Positions 8,121 through 16,820 of a stretch of 30,135 bases of DNA are shown piece after piece. The notes under the pieces were generated by a model. That model saw only the letters and a program-made list of their open reading frames with translations, had not been told where the DNA came from and searched no databases. Source of the stretch: an uncultured Lysobacteraceae bacterium (lineage in GTDB: Bacteria > Pseudomonadota > Gammaproteobacteria > Xanthomonadales > Rhodanobacteraceae). The stretch covers positions 1 through 30,135 of the forward strand of contig CAMLSI010000007.1 of the NCBI GenBank assembly GCA_946482585.1, given 5' to 3'. Position 1 is the first letter of the stretch. Every line of letters starts with the position of its first letter. Made by a program: the position numbers and the translations under genes.

Positions 8121-8876
8121 TCAACCCGCGCCCGGCGACAACCCCGCGGCCGCCATGGCCTTGCCGACGTAGGCGAACAGCGCCGGGTCTAGCCCGTGTG
8201 CGGCCATCGCATCCGGCTGCGCCTGCCACGCGTCGCCGAGCTTGCGCGCGACCTCGGCGTCGCCGCCGGTGAAGCACTGCACGAGCGCGTACCAGCGCCG
8301 CGCGAGATCCTGTACCTCGGGCGCATCGGCGGGCGTGCCGGCGTCCAGCGCCGCGCGCACCTGCGCGATCAGCTCGGGCCAGAGGCGCTGCGCCTCGGTC
8401 ATGCCGGCGTCGCCGAGCTGCTCGGCGCGGCGACGGAAGTCGTCGCGTTCGCGCTCGGTCCAATCCACGTTCAATTGAGTGCTCATCGCTATCGTCTCCA
8501 CGAGTTCGTCAAGAGGGAAGGTCGATGGCGAAACCGAGCGCTGCGCAATTCCGCGCAGCAGGCGCAGTACCCGTTCCCGCTCCGCGCATTCGCGTTCCAG
8601 CGCCGCGATGCGCGCACGCAGGAGCTGCGTCGCCGCCTGCGGATCGCGCGTGAGCAGCCGGCCGATCTCGGCGAGGCGAAAGCCCGCGCGCTTGAGCAGC
8701 ACGATCTGGTTCAGTCGCGCGAGGGACGCCGCGTCGTAGAGGCGATAGCCGGCGGCGGAATGCGCGGAGGGCTTCAGCAGCCCGCGCGCCTCGTAGAGCC
8801 GCAGCGCCTTCGCGCTGACGCCGCTGCGGCGCGCGAGGTCGCCGATGCGCAGGTAATGGAGGTCCGGTTTCGACAT
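8121..8876 (-). CDS. MerR-family regulator with TipAS effector domain
   Basis: The product is 251 aa. Residues ~8-75 are a MerR winged-helix domain (LRIGDLARRSGVSAKALRLYE, then GYRLYDAASLARLNQIVLLKRAGF). A coiled-coil dimer helix lies at ~85-130, and residues ~140-250 are a TipAS-like helical domain (WPELIAQVRAALDAGTPADAP, VQDLARRWYALVQCFTGGD). TipA-type regulators bind peptide antibiotics or other drugs through this domain and switch on resistance genes; the TipA covalent-binding Cys cannot be assigned here, although a Cys is present at FTGGD. The gene is 51 bp downstream of the M19 dipeptidase on the same strand, and a MerR-style dyad lies just before it. The effector is unknown. Confidence 0.88.
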   Translation of the reverse strand: MSKPDLHYLRIGDLARRSGVSAKALRLYEARGLLKPSAHSAAGYRLYDAASLARLNQIVLLKRAGFRLAEIGRLLTRDPQAATQLLRARIAALERECAERERVLRLLRGIAQRSVSPSTFPLDELVETIAMSTQLNVDWTERERDDFRRRAEQLGDAGMTEAQRLWPELIAQVRAALDAGTPADAPEVQDLARRWYALVQCFTGGDAEVARKLGDAWQAQPDAMAAHGLDPALFAYVGKAMAAAGLSPGAG

Positions 8877-8883
8877 CGCGGCC

Positions 8884-8914
8884 AGTCTCGGGTCTGCCCT
8901 TGGGACAAGGTCAA
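8884..8914 (-). promoter_or_regulatory. Candidate MerR-type promoter/operator of the TipAS regulator
   Basis: On the minus strand TTGACC (8914-8909) is followed directly by the perfect dyad CCTTG-TCC-CAAGG (8910-8898). A -10-like hexamer (GAGACT, poor match) comes 19 bp after the -35. A long 19-bp spacer with a dyad inside it is the standard layout of MerR-activated promoters. Transcription would start only a few bases from the ATG at 8876, so the message would be nearly leaderless. This suggests autoregulation. Confidence 0.45.
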
Positions 8915-8927
8915 GCGTCGCGGCGGT

Positions 8928-10109
8928 TCACGGCGCGGCGGCCGCCTCGGCCGCGCGCAGCACGCGCAGCACGTTGCCGCTCCAGAGCTTCTGCAGGTCC
9001 GCCTCGGAATAGCCGGCGCGACGCAGCCGCGCGGTGATCTGCGGCAGCGCCGAGATGTCTTCGAGGCCGCGCAGTCCGCCGCCGCCGTCCCAGTCGCCGC
9101 CGAACGCGACATGATCGACGCCGGCCACGGCGATCAGGTGCAGCAGGCTCTTCATGAAGGCGTCGATGTCGACGTTCCAGAGCGGCTGTGTCGCATCAAG
9201 CGCGCGCGTGTCGGCGACGAGTCGCGTCTGTTCGGACGGCGACAGCTCGGCGATGTGCTCGAGCTTTTCGAACAGCGCGGCGCGCTGCGCGCCGATGTTC
9301 ATGGTCGCGAGATACACCGTCGTCGCGCCGATGACGCCGCCCCGCGCCGCGAGCCTGCGGATGCGCGCATCGTCGAGATTGCGCGGATGATTCCAGACCG
9401 CGCGCGATCCCGAATGCGACAGCAGCAGCGGCGTGCGCGAGAGTTCCAGCATCTGGTCGAACGCCGCGTCGGAGGCATGGCTGGCATCGATGACCATGCC
9501 CAGCCGGTTCATCTCCGCGACCCATTCGCGGCCGAGCGGACTCAGTCCGTTCCAGCGCGCGTCGTCCGTGGCCGAATCGGCGAACTGGTTCGTCTTGGTG
9601 TGGACGGGACCGGCGAGGCGCACGCCGCGGCGGCGGAATTCGGCGAGCAGGCTCAGGTCTTCGCCGAGCGGATAGCAGTTTTCCAGGCTGACGAACGCGA
9701 AGCGCCGGCCGGACTGGTCGAGCCGCGCCGCATCGTCGGCGCGCGTCGCGAGCGCCAGCCGATCGGGAAACGCGGCAATGGTTTCGCCGATGCGGTCGGC
9801 CCGTCCGCGCGCGAACGCGAGCGCGCGCGCATAGCCCTGCGGGGTCAATTCGCCTTGGGCCGTGTAGATCACGAAAAAACCGCCGTCGAGCGCACCGGCC
9901 TCCATACGCGCGAGATCGACCTGCACGAGATCGCTCGCGTAGTCGTGACGGTCGCCGAAGCTCCAGCCCGCGCGGCCGAAATGCATGGGCGTGTCCAGAT
10001 GCGTGTCCAGCGTGAGCAGGCGGCGATGCAGGCTGTCCGCGGCGGGCGGCTGCGTCGCGCAGGCGCTCAGCGCGAGACAGCACGACAGCGCGACCGGCAT
10101 CCTGTTCAT
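8928..10109 (-). CDS. Membrane dipeptidase lipoprotein (peptidase family M19)
   Basis: The product is 393 aa from the ATG at 10109, preceded by GAGGT. The N-terminus MNRMPVALSCCLALSAC carries a lipobox, with LSAC predicting lipidation at Cys17. The renal-dipeptidase-type zinc ligands are all visible: His37 and Asp39 (DTHLD), the bridging Glu143 (LENCY), His211 (DASHAS) and His232 (LSHSGSR), plus Asp339 in GGDWDG. The enzyme would hydrolyse dipeptides, including those with a D-residue, in the periplasm. Length and motif order are normal for the family, so it is probably active. It lies between the ClpB-like gene (89 bp upstream) and the MerR gene (51 bp downstream), all on the minus strand; whether they share a transcript cannot be told. 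Confidence 0.92.
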   Translation of the reverse strand: MNRMPVALSCCLALSACATQPPAADSLHRRLLTLDTHLDTPMHFGRAGWSFGDRHDYASDLVQVDLARMEAGALDGGFFVIYTAQGELTPQGYARALAFARGRADRIGETIAAFPDRLALATRADDAARLDQSGRRFAFVSLENCYPLGEDLSLLAEFRRRGVRLAGPVHTKTNQFADSATDDARWNGLSPLGREWVAEMNRLGMVIDASHASDAAFDQMLELSRTPLLLSHSGSRAVWNHPRNLDDARIRRLAARGGVIGATTVYLATMNIGAQRAALFEKLEHIAELSPSEQTRLVADTRALDATQPLWNVDIDAFMKSLLHLIAVAGVDHVAFGGDWDGGGGLRGLEDISALPQITARLRRAGYSEADLQKLWSGNVLRVLRAAEAAAAP

Positions 10110-10198
10110 GCACGACCTCGATGGTGAGCGGCGACGGGACCGGAGCATAGACGCCGCCGCGCAGGCCTGCACGCGGCGGCTTGCCGTTACGCGCGCGA

Positions 10199-13100
10199 TC
10201 AGCGCATCAGGTCGAAATCGCCGCCGAGCACGCGATCGAGACGCCCGCTGCGCCAGCCGCGCACGGCGTCGCGGACGAGCGGCGTCGGTTGTTCCTGATA
10301 GCGCCGGCACAGGCGCGACTCGACGTCGGGTTCGGCCACGAAGCCGGCCGCGCCGTCCGGCGTCACGCGTACGCGCACGCGCTGGCGTTCGGCGGGATTG
10401 GTGTCGGCGCGCTCGAGCACGTGCAGGCCGCGTTCGTCGCGCAGGCTCTGCCAGGCGCCGAAGCCGGCGACGAGCAGGCGCAGGCTGGCCTGTTCGCGGT
10501 CGTGCTCGACCGTGCGTACGCGCATGCCGCGCGTGTCGGCCCACTGGAGATACATCTGCGCGACACGCTCGGCCCAGGCGCGCGTCGCGGCGCCGACGCG
10601 ATCGGCACTGACGAGTTCGAGCTGCGCGTCCTCGGGTTCGTCGGCGAATACCGCGGCGATGGCGAGATCGAGCAGATGCAGGCGCAGCGCGACGTGCCGC
10701 ACCACGTCGAGCACGCCGCGGCCGCCGCCGGTCAGGCGCGCGAGCAGCGAATGCGCGCCGCGCACACCGTTCTCGATCCGGTCCATGCGCTCGATGCGGT
10801 CGAGCACGCGCTGGCGATCGGCGCTGTTCCAGAAATCGCGCGCCTGCATCGCGCCGGCGGCCTGGTCCTTGAGCGCGAGCCACGCGGCGTCCTGGAGGCG
10901 CGCTTCGCTCGCGGCCAGCGCCGCCTGCAGGGCCGCGCGCGCGTCCGCATCGGCCGCGGCGTCGAGCGCGAGCGCACGCAGGTCGGCGCGCTCCGGCACT
11001 GGCGTCGCGACCGCGGCGGGCACGCCAGCGTCGGGATCGACGAAACGCACCTGCAGCGCATCGTGCGCGCCGGTCACGAACAGGAATTGCCCGCCGCTCG
11101 GCGCGCGATTCTCCACGATGGTGCGCGACAGCGGCGCGAGCAGGTACTGATCGATCGCGCGGCGCAGCGGCCGTGCGCCGAGATCCGGCGTGAAGCCGCG
11201 CTCGAGCAGGAAGTCCACCGCGGACGGTTCCCACTCCACGGCCCAGTCGCGCACGCGGAACCCGCGCCGGGCGAGGACGAGCTCGAGCTCCTTGTGCAGG
11301 ATGTCGCGCATGACCGCGCGCGACAGCGGCTGGAAGATCACGATGCGGTCGAGGCGGTTGAGGAATTCGCGGCGGAACGTCGCGAACAGCGCGCGCTCGG
11401 CGTCGCCGCGCGCCGACGCGTCGTTCGCCGCGACGAAACCCGGGCCGCTGCGGCGCGTGACAGTGGAGCCGACGTTGCTCGTGAGGATGATCAGGCTGTG
11501 ACGGAAATCCGCCGTGTTGCCCTGGCGGTCGGTCAGGCGGCCGTCGTCGAACAGCTGCAGGAACAGGTCCCAGATGCGCGCATGCGATTTCTCGAATTCG
11601 TCGAGCAGCACGACCGCGAACGGCGTCTGCCGGATGCGCGCGGTCAGCGAGGTCGCGCGCTCGCCGCTGCCTTCGTCGATGAGGCGCCAGTAGGCGTCTT
11701 CGGACTGGTATTCGCTCATGTCGAAGCGCAGCAGCTTCTCGCGCGAACCGAACAGGTATTCGGCGAGCGCTTTCGCGAGCTCGGTCTTGCCCGTGCCGGT
11801 GGGCCCGGCGAACAGGAACACGCCGAGCGGCCGCTGCGGGTCGGTGAGTCCGGCCTTGAGCATGCTGATGCGATCGACGAGCGCGTCGACGGCTTCGTCC
11901 TGCCCGATGACGCGGCGCGTGAAGAACGCACGCACGTCGGCGAGATCGAGCCGCGCGCCGCCGTCGAGGATGTCGAGCGGCAGGCCCGATTGCAGCGACA
12001 GCGTCGACAGCACCTGCGCGCGCGTCAGCGGCAGCGTCGGCGGATCCGCCTGCTGCGCCACACGCAGGGTTTCCTGCAGCAGGCGCAGGCTGCGGCCGGG
12101 TTCGGCGCGATCGGGAAACTGCTGCGCGGCGAGGTTCATCGCCTCGGCGACGAGTTCGGCGGAAGCCACGGGCCGGCCCGCGCGTTCCGCGGCGCGCTGC
12201 GCCCAGGCCGCGGCGAGCTCGCGCGTGGCCGCGGCATCGAGCGCGTCGACGTCGAGGCTCACCGTCAGATGGCGGATGCGCGGACGCTGCGCCAGCACGC
12301 GGCTCCAGGCTTCGCGCGGGCTTTCGCCGATCAGCTGGATGTCGTGCTTTTCGAGATACGGCAGCAGCAGATCGAGAATGCCCGTGGGATCGCTGGTCGT
12401 GCGGCCCTTCTCGAGCAGTTGATGCGCCTCGGGCACGTACCACAGCGTGCGCGGCGCCGACAGCGCGCGCACGAGCATCGTGATGCGGCCTTCGAGTTCG
12501 CCGATGAATTTCTGCCCGGCGAGGATCTGCGCCGGCGTCGCCTCGACGATGCGCCAGCCCTGTGAGGCGAGTTCGCGCAGGCATTGGCGGATCAGCGTGC
12601 TCTTGCCGCTGCCTTCGGGACCGACCAGTACCGGGCTCGTGCGCGGCTCGCGCGTGAGCAGCGCGATGACGCGGCGGCGCGCATCGTCGTCGGCCGGCGC
12701 GAGCACGTCGTCGTCGCCTTCGTCGGGACCGATCAGCCGCCCGACCTGCAGCAGCGCGCCGAGGTCTTCATGCGCGCGCAGGAGTTCGGCGATCTGCAGT
12801 GCGAACGCTTCGCCGCGCACGTGGCCGCAATGGCGCAGCCAGCCCTGCAGCGCGCGCAGACGGTCCGGATCGGCCGCGGCGACCCCTTCGCCGAGCGCCG
12901 CGGCGACCGGCAGTGCGTCGAAATAGCGCTGCACGCCGGCGCGCGCGACCGGATGATCGATCCACCACTCGCTCATGCGCAGCAGCACGCCTTCGAGCGA
13001 CGCCGGATGCGGATGGGCGGCGAGATAGCCGAGCGCGTAGTGCAGCGTGAAGAAGCCCATGCGATCGAGCGTGCGCACGATGTCGAGCGAAACGACATCG

Positions 13101-13510
13101 CCCGCGCGATGCAGCGCGACGAAAGCGGCGCTGCTCAGCGGCACGCTGCGCGACGCGGCCGCCTCGACGCGCTCGCGCGGCGTGAACGCGGAACTCGCGA
13201 GCAGTTCCACCGCGGCATCGAACTCGGCCATGGCTGCGAGTTCGTCGGGATGGTCGAAACTCTCCATGCGTTCCTGACAGGGCCGCAGCAGCGCGCCGAG
13301 CCGGTCGCGCGGCGACGCGTGCACGACCGGCGCTTCCGGCTCGCCGTCCGGCGGCGCGGGCTCGACGGCGGCGGCGGCCGCCGCAGCCGCCGGCAGCGCC
13401 GCAGCGCCCGGCAGCGGCGCGGGCCGTTCGCCCGCGTGGCGCGAAGAACGCCTGAACCACCACGCCGCGACGAAGCCCAGCACGATGCCGATGACGAATC
13501 CGACGCCCAT
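10199..13510 (-). CDS. Membrane-anchored ClpB-like double AAA+ ATPase with release-factor-2-like C-terminus
   Basis: The product is 1103 aa from the ATG at 13510, with AAGGGAGCGG upstream; the open frame runs to 13669 without a better start. Residues 1-17 form a membrane helix (VGFVIGIVLGFVAAWW), followed by an Ala/Pro linker and a helical region. AAA domain 1 has Walker A GPEGSGKST (~297) and a weak Walker B. AAA domain 2 has GPTGTGKTE (~568), LLDEFEKSH (~634), sensor 1 TSNVGS and sensor 2 GARPLRRAI, as in ClpA/ClpB. The last ~230 residues resemble peptide-chain release factor 2: DFWNSADRQRVLD (~890), AERVAQMYLQWADTRGM (~980), GLHVLER (~1026) and a tail DRVLGGDFD. The catalytic GGQ segment is missing. 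A role linking unfolding to the ribosome or membrane is speculation. Confidence 0.88.
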   Translation of the reverse strand: MGVGFVIGIVLGFVAAWWFRRSSRHAGERPAPLPGAAALPAAAAAAAAVEPAPPDGEPEAPVVHASPRDRLGALLRPCQERMESFDHPDELAAMAEFDAAVELLASSAFTPRERVEAAASRSVPLSSAAFVALHRAGDVVSLDIVRTLDRMGFFTLHYALGYLAAHPHPASLEGVLLRMSEWWIDHPVARAGVQRYFDALPVAAALGEGVAAADPDRLRALQGWLRHCGHVRGEAFALQIAELLRAHEDLGALLQVGRLIGPDEGDDDVLAPADDDARRRVIALLTREPRTSPVLVGPEGSGKSTLIRQCLRELASQGWRIVEATPAQILAGQKFIGELEGRITMLVRALSAPRTLWYVPEAHQLLEKGRTTSDPTGILDLLLPYLEKHDIQLIGESPREAWSRVLAQRPRIRHLTVSLDVDALDAAATRELAAAWAQRAAERAGRPVASAELVAEAMNLAAQQFPDRAEPGRSLRLLQETLRVAQQADPPTLPLTRAQVLSTLSLQSGLPLDILDGGARLDLADVRAFFTRRVIGQDEAVDALVDRISMLKAGLTDPQRPLGVFLFAGPTGTGKTELAKALAEYLFGSREKLLRFDMSEYQSEDAYWRLIDEGSGERATSLTARIRQTPFAVVLLDEFEKSHARIWDLFLQLFDDGRLTDRQGNTADFRHSLIILTSNVGSTVTRRSGPGFVAANDASARGDAERALFATFRREFLNRLDRIVIFQPLSRAVMRDILHKELELVLARRGFRVRDWAVEWEPSAVDFLLERGFTPDLGARPLRRAIDQYLLAPLSRTIVENRAPSGGQFLFVTGAHDALQVRFVDPDAGVPAAVATPVPERADLRALALDAAADADARAALQAALAASEARLQDAAWLALKDQAAGAMQARDFWNSADRQRVLDRIERMDRIENGVRGAHSLLARLTGGGRGVLDVVRHVALRLHLLDLAIAAVFADEPEDAQLELVSADRVGAATRAWAERVAQMYLQWADTRGMRVRTVEHDREQASLRLLVAGFGAWQSLRDERGLHVLERADTNPAERQRVRVRVTPDGAAGFVAEPDVESRLCRRYQEQPTPLVRDAVRGWRSGRLDRVLGGDFDLMR

Positions 13511-14273
13511 GTTCTTTCCGCTCCCTTGATCCGTAACGGCCGAGTTTCCCACAGCCTCGCCTGCGCACAACGGCACCGGAACCGCCGTTTCGGCAGCCTG
13601 CGGCACTGCAGCAGTCCAAGCGCTCATGTATGCCGAAAACGGCATAACGCGGCAAGTTGTGCATCGCAACGGTGCGAGGAAGCGGCATCACCGCCGCTTC
13701 GCCGCTCTTGACATTGACACCGCGGAACACGTCCGCGAATCGCAAAATACCGACGGAAAGCGGCGTTGTTGCGCCGCAGTCGTGCAAACGTTTCGCAGCG
13801 GCGGTCGCGTCCGCTGTCGCCGCGAGTTCGCGAAGTGAACGACGTCACATATATAAAAACATTCGCGAAGAACGGTTGCGATGGGCTCTGCGGTCGTGTA
13901 CACCGTCGGCCCGGGAGAGGTGCTCGGCAACGAGCTCGCGACGCTTCCGACCTCGGCAATCGCACGATCCGGGACAGCACGACGCGAACCTGCGCACATT
14001 CGATGACGCAGTCGCGAGACCCGGAATCCGCCGCGGCGAACGCGTCGACGTGGAACAGGGGTGGTCCACGACGTTGCAGCGATGGAATCGCGCCGTACGA
14101 GTACCGCAATACACGACAGGGCCGGCACGACCGCTTCGCGGTCGCGATGCGGCGTCGCGTGTTGCGCGTGCGCGTGAACGCGCGTTCCGGCTGCACGGCG
14201 TGCCGTGCGCCACTGACACGGAGGTCTGCATGCCGCCTAGCGGCCATTCGTACACCGGGAGGGAGTCAGTCGA
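13511..14273. other. 763-bp gap between divergent genes
   Basis: No convincing gene on either strand; the long open frames here are Arg/Ser-rich antisense noise. Seen inside: a short palindrome (13629-13646), tandem TTGACA hexamers (13708-13719) without a well-placed -10, and an unusually AT-rich patch CACATATATAAAAAC (about 13846-13860). It should hold the promoters of both the ClpB-like gene (-) and the metalloprotease gene (+), and a long leader for the latter. Confidence 0.5.
13629..13646. promoter_or_regulatory. Palindrome upstream of the ClpB-like gene
   Basis: TATGCCG-AAAA-CGGCATA is a perfect 7-bp inverted repeat 119 bases before the start codon of the minus-strand ATPase gene. It may be an operator; no binding protein is suggested by the sequence. 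Confidence 0.3.
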
Positions 14274-16403
14274 ATGAATGTTTCTCGCAAGACCTTCAAG
14301 ACGCGTCTGTGGCGGGCCATGCTGCCGGCCTGTCTGCTGTTCGCGCTCGGCAGCGGCATCGCCGTCGCGGGCGACGATGCAACCGGCGCGCGGCCCAGCA
14401 CCATGTCGCTGCAGGTCGATACCTATCGCGGCAAGGCCGAAGCCTTCCGCGCCGTCGAGCTGTTCGCGAGCGCGTCGTCGCGCTCGGCCACGAGCGACGC
14501 CGTCACCCGGCTCGCCGTCAGCAGTGGCACCCTGCTCGATCTCGACAAGAACGTCGTCGCCGATCTGCAGCGCAGCCGCCCGAGCTCGCTGACCCTGCGC
14601 CTGCCGACACGCGAGCGCGGCCAGGTCGAGCTCGAACTGTTCGAGAACGACATCTTCGCGCCGGACTTCCAGATCACCGCGAGCGGCGGCGAAGACACCA
14701 GCAAGATCAACCGCGGCCTGCACTACCGCGGCATCGTCAAGGGCGATCCGTCCTCCTTCGCCGCGGTCAGCGTGTTCAACGGCGAAGTGATCGGTACGTT
14801 CTCGACGGTGACCGACGGCAACTGGGTCATCGGCAAGCTCGAAGGCGACAATCCGACGAACCGCCACATCGTCTACGCCGAGTCGGCGATTCTCGACAAG
14901 AGCGGCGCGCCGGGTTGCGCGATGGGCGCCGACGGTACGCGCGAGAACTTCGCGAAGTACTGGGAAGATCCGTCGGCGAACAAGGGCGCCGCCGCCGACA
15001 AGCCCGAAATGACGCCGGTCACGAACGGCCGCGGCACGGGTACCGACGCGCTGCAGACGGTCAAGTGCGCGACGGAGTGGATGGAAGCCGAGTACGACAT
15101 CTTCCAGAACCGCGGCAGCCTGCAGGCGGCGACCGACTACGTCACCGCCGTGTTCAACAACTCCGCAACCCTGTACGCGAACGACGGCATTTCGCTGAAG
15201 CTGCAGCAGGCCTACATCTGGACCACGGCCGATCCGTACAACGGCTCGAGCTCGACCAGCAATCTGTCGAGCTTCCAGAGCAATCGCGCAGGCAGCTTCA
15301 CCGGCACGATCGCGCAGCTGCTCACGTTCCGCTCGCTCGGCGGCGGCGTCGCCGCCGGCTTCAGCGGCATCTGCAATTCGTCGCGCTCGGCGAGCATGTG
15401 CACGAGCGGCGTATCGGCGGCCTACAACACGGTGCCGACCTACTCGTGGACCATCAGCGTCGTCACGCACGAAGCCGGCCACCTGCTCGGCTCGCGCCAT
15501 ACGCATGCCTGCGTCTGGAACGGCAACAACACCGCGATCGACGGCTGCTCGGGCCAGACCGAGGGCGGCTGCCCGCTGCCGGGCAATCCCTCGGGCGGCG
15601 GCACGATCATGAGCTACTGCCACCTGACCAACGTCGGCATCAACTTCAACCGCGGCTTCGGGTCGCAGCCGGCCACGGTGATCCGCAATCGCGTCGAAGG
15701 CGGCGGCTGCCTCGCCAATTGCGACGGCGGCGGTGGCGGCGGCACGCTCACGCGCGGCACGCCGATGACGAATCAGTCGGCCGCGACGGGCTCCGCGCTC
15801 GCGTACACCATGGCCGTGCCGAGCGGCGCGACCAACCTGACCTTCACGACCTCCGGCGGCACCGGCGATGCGGACCTGTTCGTGCGCTTCGGCAGCGCGC
15901 CGACCGACACAGTCTACGACTGCAAGTCGGACGGCTCGACCAACGCCGAAACCTGCACGATTCCGGCACCGAGCGCGGGTACGTACCACGTACGCCTCAA
16001 GGCCTATGCCGCGTTCTCGGGCGTCAGCATCGTCGGCAACTACACGACCGGCGGCGGCGGCACGCAGACCTACAGCAACACGACTGACTACGCGATCGGC
16101 GACAACACCACCGTCGAAAGCCCGATCACGGTATCGGGCCGCACGGGCAACGCGCCGACCAACGCCTCCGTGACCGTGGCGATCGTGCACACGTACCAGG
16201 GCGACCTCAAGGTCGATCTCGTCGCGCCGGACGGCTCGCTGTACAACATCCACAACCGCACCGGCGGCGGCACCGACAACATCAACGCGACAGTGAACTT
16301 CAACTTGTCGAGCGAACCGCTGAACGGCACGTGGAGACTGCGCGTCAACGACAACGCGGCCAACGATACGGGCAAGATCGACAGCTGGTCGATCACGTTC
16401 TGA
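14274..16403 (+). CDS. Secreted reprolysin-like metalloprotease with PPC and P domains
   Basis: The product is 709 aa; a GGGAGGGA ribosome site precedes the ATG. A signal peptide (LPACLLFALGSGIAVAG) is followed by a propeptide of ~200 residues. The catalytic domain has the zincin motif HEAGHLLGSRH (zinc ligands His399, His403, His409) and the Met-turn IMSYC, as in M12B/reprolysin-type metalloproteases. A Gly-rich linker leads to a bacterial pre-peptidase C-terminal (PPC) domain (DADLFVRFG, ETCTIPAPSAGTYHVRL). A second linker (TTGGGGTQTY) leads to a proprotein-convertase P domain (VTVAIVHTYQGDLKVDLVAPDG, NGTWRLRVNDNA). Both C-terminal modules are typical of exported proteases in this group and are often removed after secretion. 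The substrate is unknown. Many paired Cys in the catalytic domain point to disulfides. Confidence 0.93.
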   Translation: MNVSRKTFKTRLWRAMLPACLLFALGSGIAVAGDDATGARPSTMSLQVDTYRGKAEAFRAVELFASASSRSATSDAVTRLAVSSGTLLDLDKNVVADLQRSRPSSLTLRLPTRERGQVELELFENDIFAPDFQITASGGEDTSKINRGLHYRGIVKGDPSSFAAVSVFNGEVIGTFSTVTDGNWVIGKLEGDNPTNRHIVYAESAILDKSGAPGCAMGADGTRENFAKYWEDPSANKGAAADKPEMTPVTNGRGTGTDALQTVKCATEWMEAEYDIFQNRGSLQAATDYVTAVFNNSATLYANDGISLKLQQAYIWTTADPYNGSSSTSNLSSFQSNRAGSFTGTIAQLLTFRSLGGGVAAGFSGICNSSRSASMCTSGVSAAYNTVPTYSWTISVVTHEAGHLLGSRHTHACVWNGNNTAIDGCSGQTEGGCPLPGNPSGGGTIMSYCHLTNVGINFNRGFGSQPATVIRNRVEGGGCLANCDGGGGGGTLTRGTPMTNQSAATGSALAYTMAVPSGATNLTFTTSGGTGDADLFVRFGSAPTDTVYDCKSDGSTNAETCTIPAPSAGTYHVRLKAYAAFSGVSIVGNYTTGGGGTQTYSNTTDYAIGDNTTVESPITVSGRTGNAPTNASVTVAIVHTYQGDLKVDLVAPDGSLYNIHNRTGGGTDNINATVNFNLSSEPLNGTWRLRVNDNAANDTGKIDSWSITF

Positions 16404-16820
16404 TACCGGGTGGGAGGGCGTCGCGTCGTCAGCCGCGACGGCAACGGGGCGCCGGGCAGGCAACTGTCCGGCGCTTTTTTTGAGAATCGGGGACTGGGAA
16501 CCGGGGAGCGGAGAAGCACTCCCACACGACAACACGCACCGCGCGATGGCCGCACCGCACGATTGCCGCACACGTGATGGCCGCCCGACCCATTCTCCGC
16601 TATGCGAAAGCGGCAACGGGTACACATCGTCTTTGTCGCAATGCAGCGCGACAACAATGATCCACCTGTATACCGTGTCTCAAACGCAATAATCCGGCGA
16701 ATCCGCCGGCGCAACAGGGGAAGTCCGCAAGACCGGATCATCGACGCGAACGACGTGGCGGCGCGTTCGCGGCGGCGCAGTGCACCCGCGAAAAACCGCC
16801 GCAATCCGCCGGAGAACCGC
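16404..16820. other. 417-bp gap upstream of the dehydrogenase operon
   Basis: After the terminator at 16449-16481 comes a short G-rich run (about 16483-16510, GAATCGG/GGGAACCGG-like units), then sequence without a recognisable gene. Positions ~16610-16690 are richer in A and T and probably carry the operon promoter, but no clear consensus was found. Confidence 0.45.
16449..16481 (+). terminator. Intrinsic terminator of the metalloprotease gene
   Basis: GCGCCGGGCAG (16449-16459) pairs with CTGTCCGGCGC (16464-16474), one G-U pair, around the tetraloop GCAA. Seven T follow (16475-16481). This is a textbook Rho-independent terminator 46 bases after the stop codon. Confidence 0.93.

Noticed and set aside
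8196..10127. 643-residue plus-strand open frame
   Set aside because: Opposite the MerR and dipeptidase genes, with only Arg/Gly/Ala-rich sequence; no motif.
10110..12584. A single 1218-residue minus-strand frame (8928-12584) joining the dipeptidase to upstream sequence
   Set aside because: Upstream of 10109 this frame is Arg-rich shadow of the ClpB-like gene. The lipoprotein signal and ribosome site place the start at 10109.
13657..14277. 206-residue plus-strand frame in the long gap
   Set aside because: No ribosome site, no homology-like motif and Arg/Ser-rich composition.
13845..16625. 926-residue minus-strand open frame
   Set aside because: Lies opposite the metalloprotease gene and has no recognisable domain or start context; GC-rich antisense artefact.
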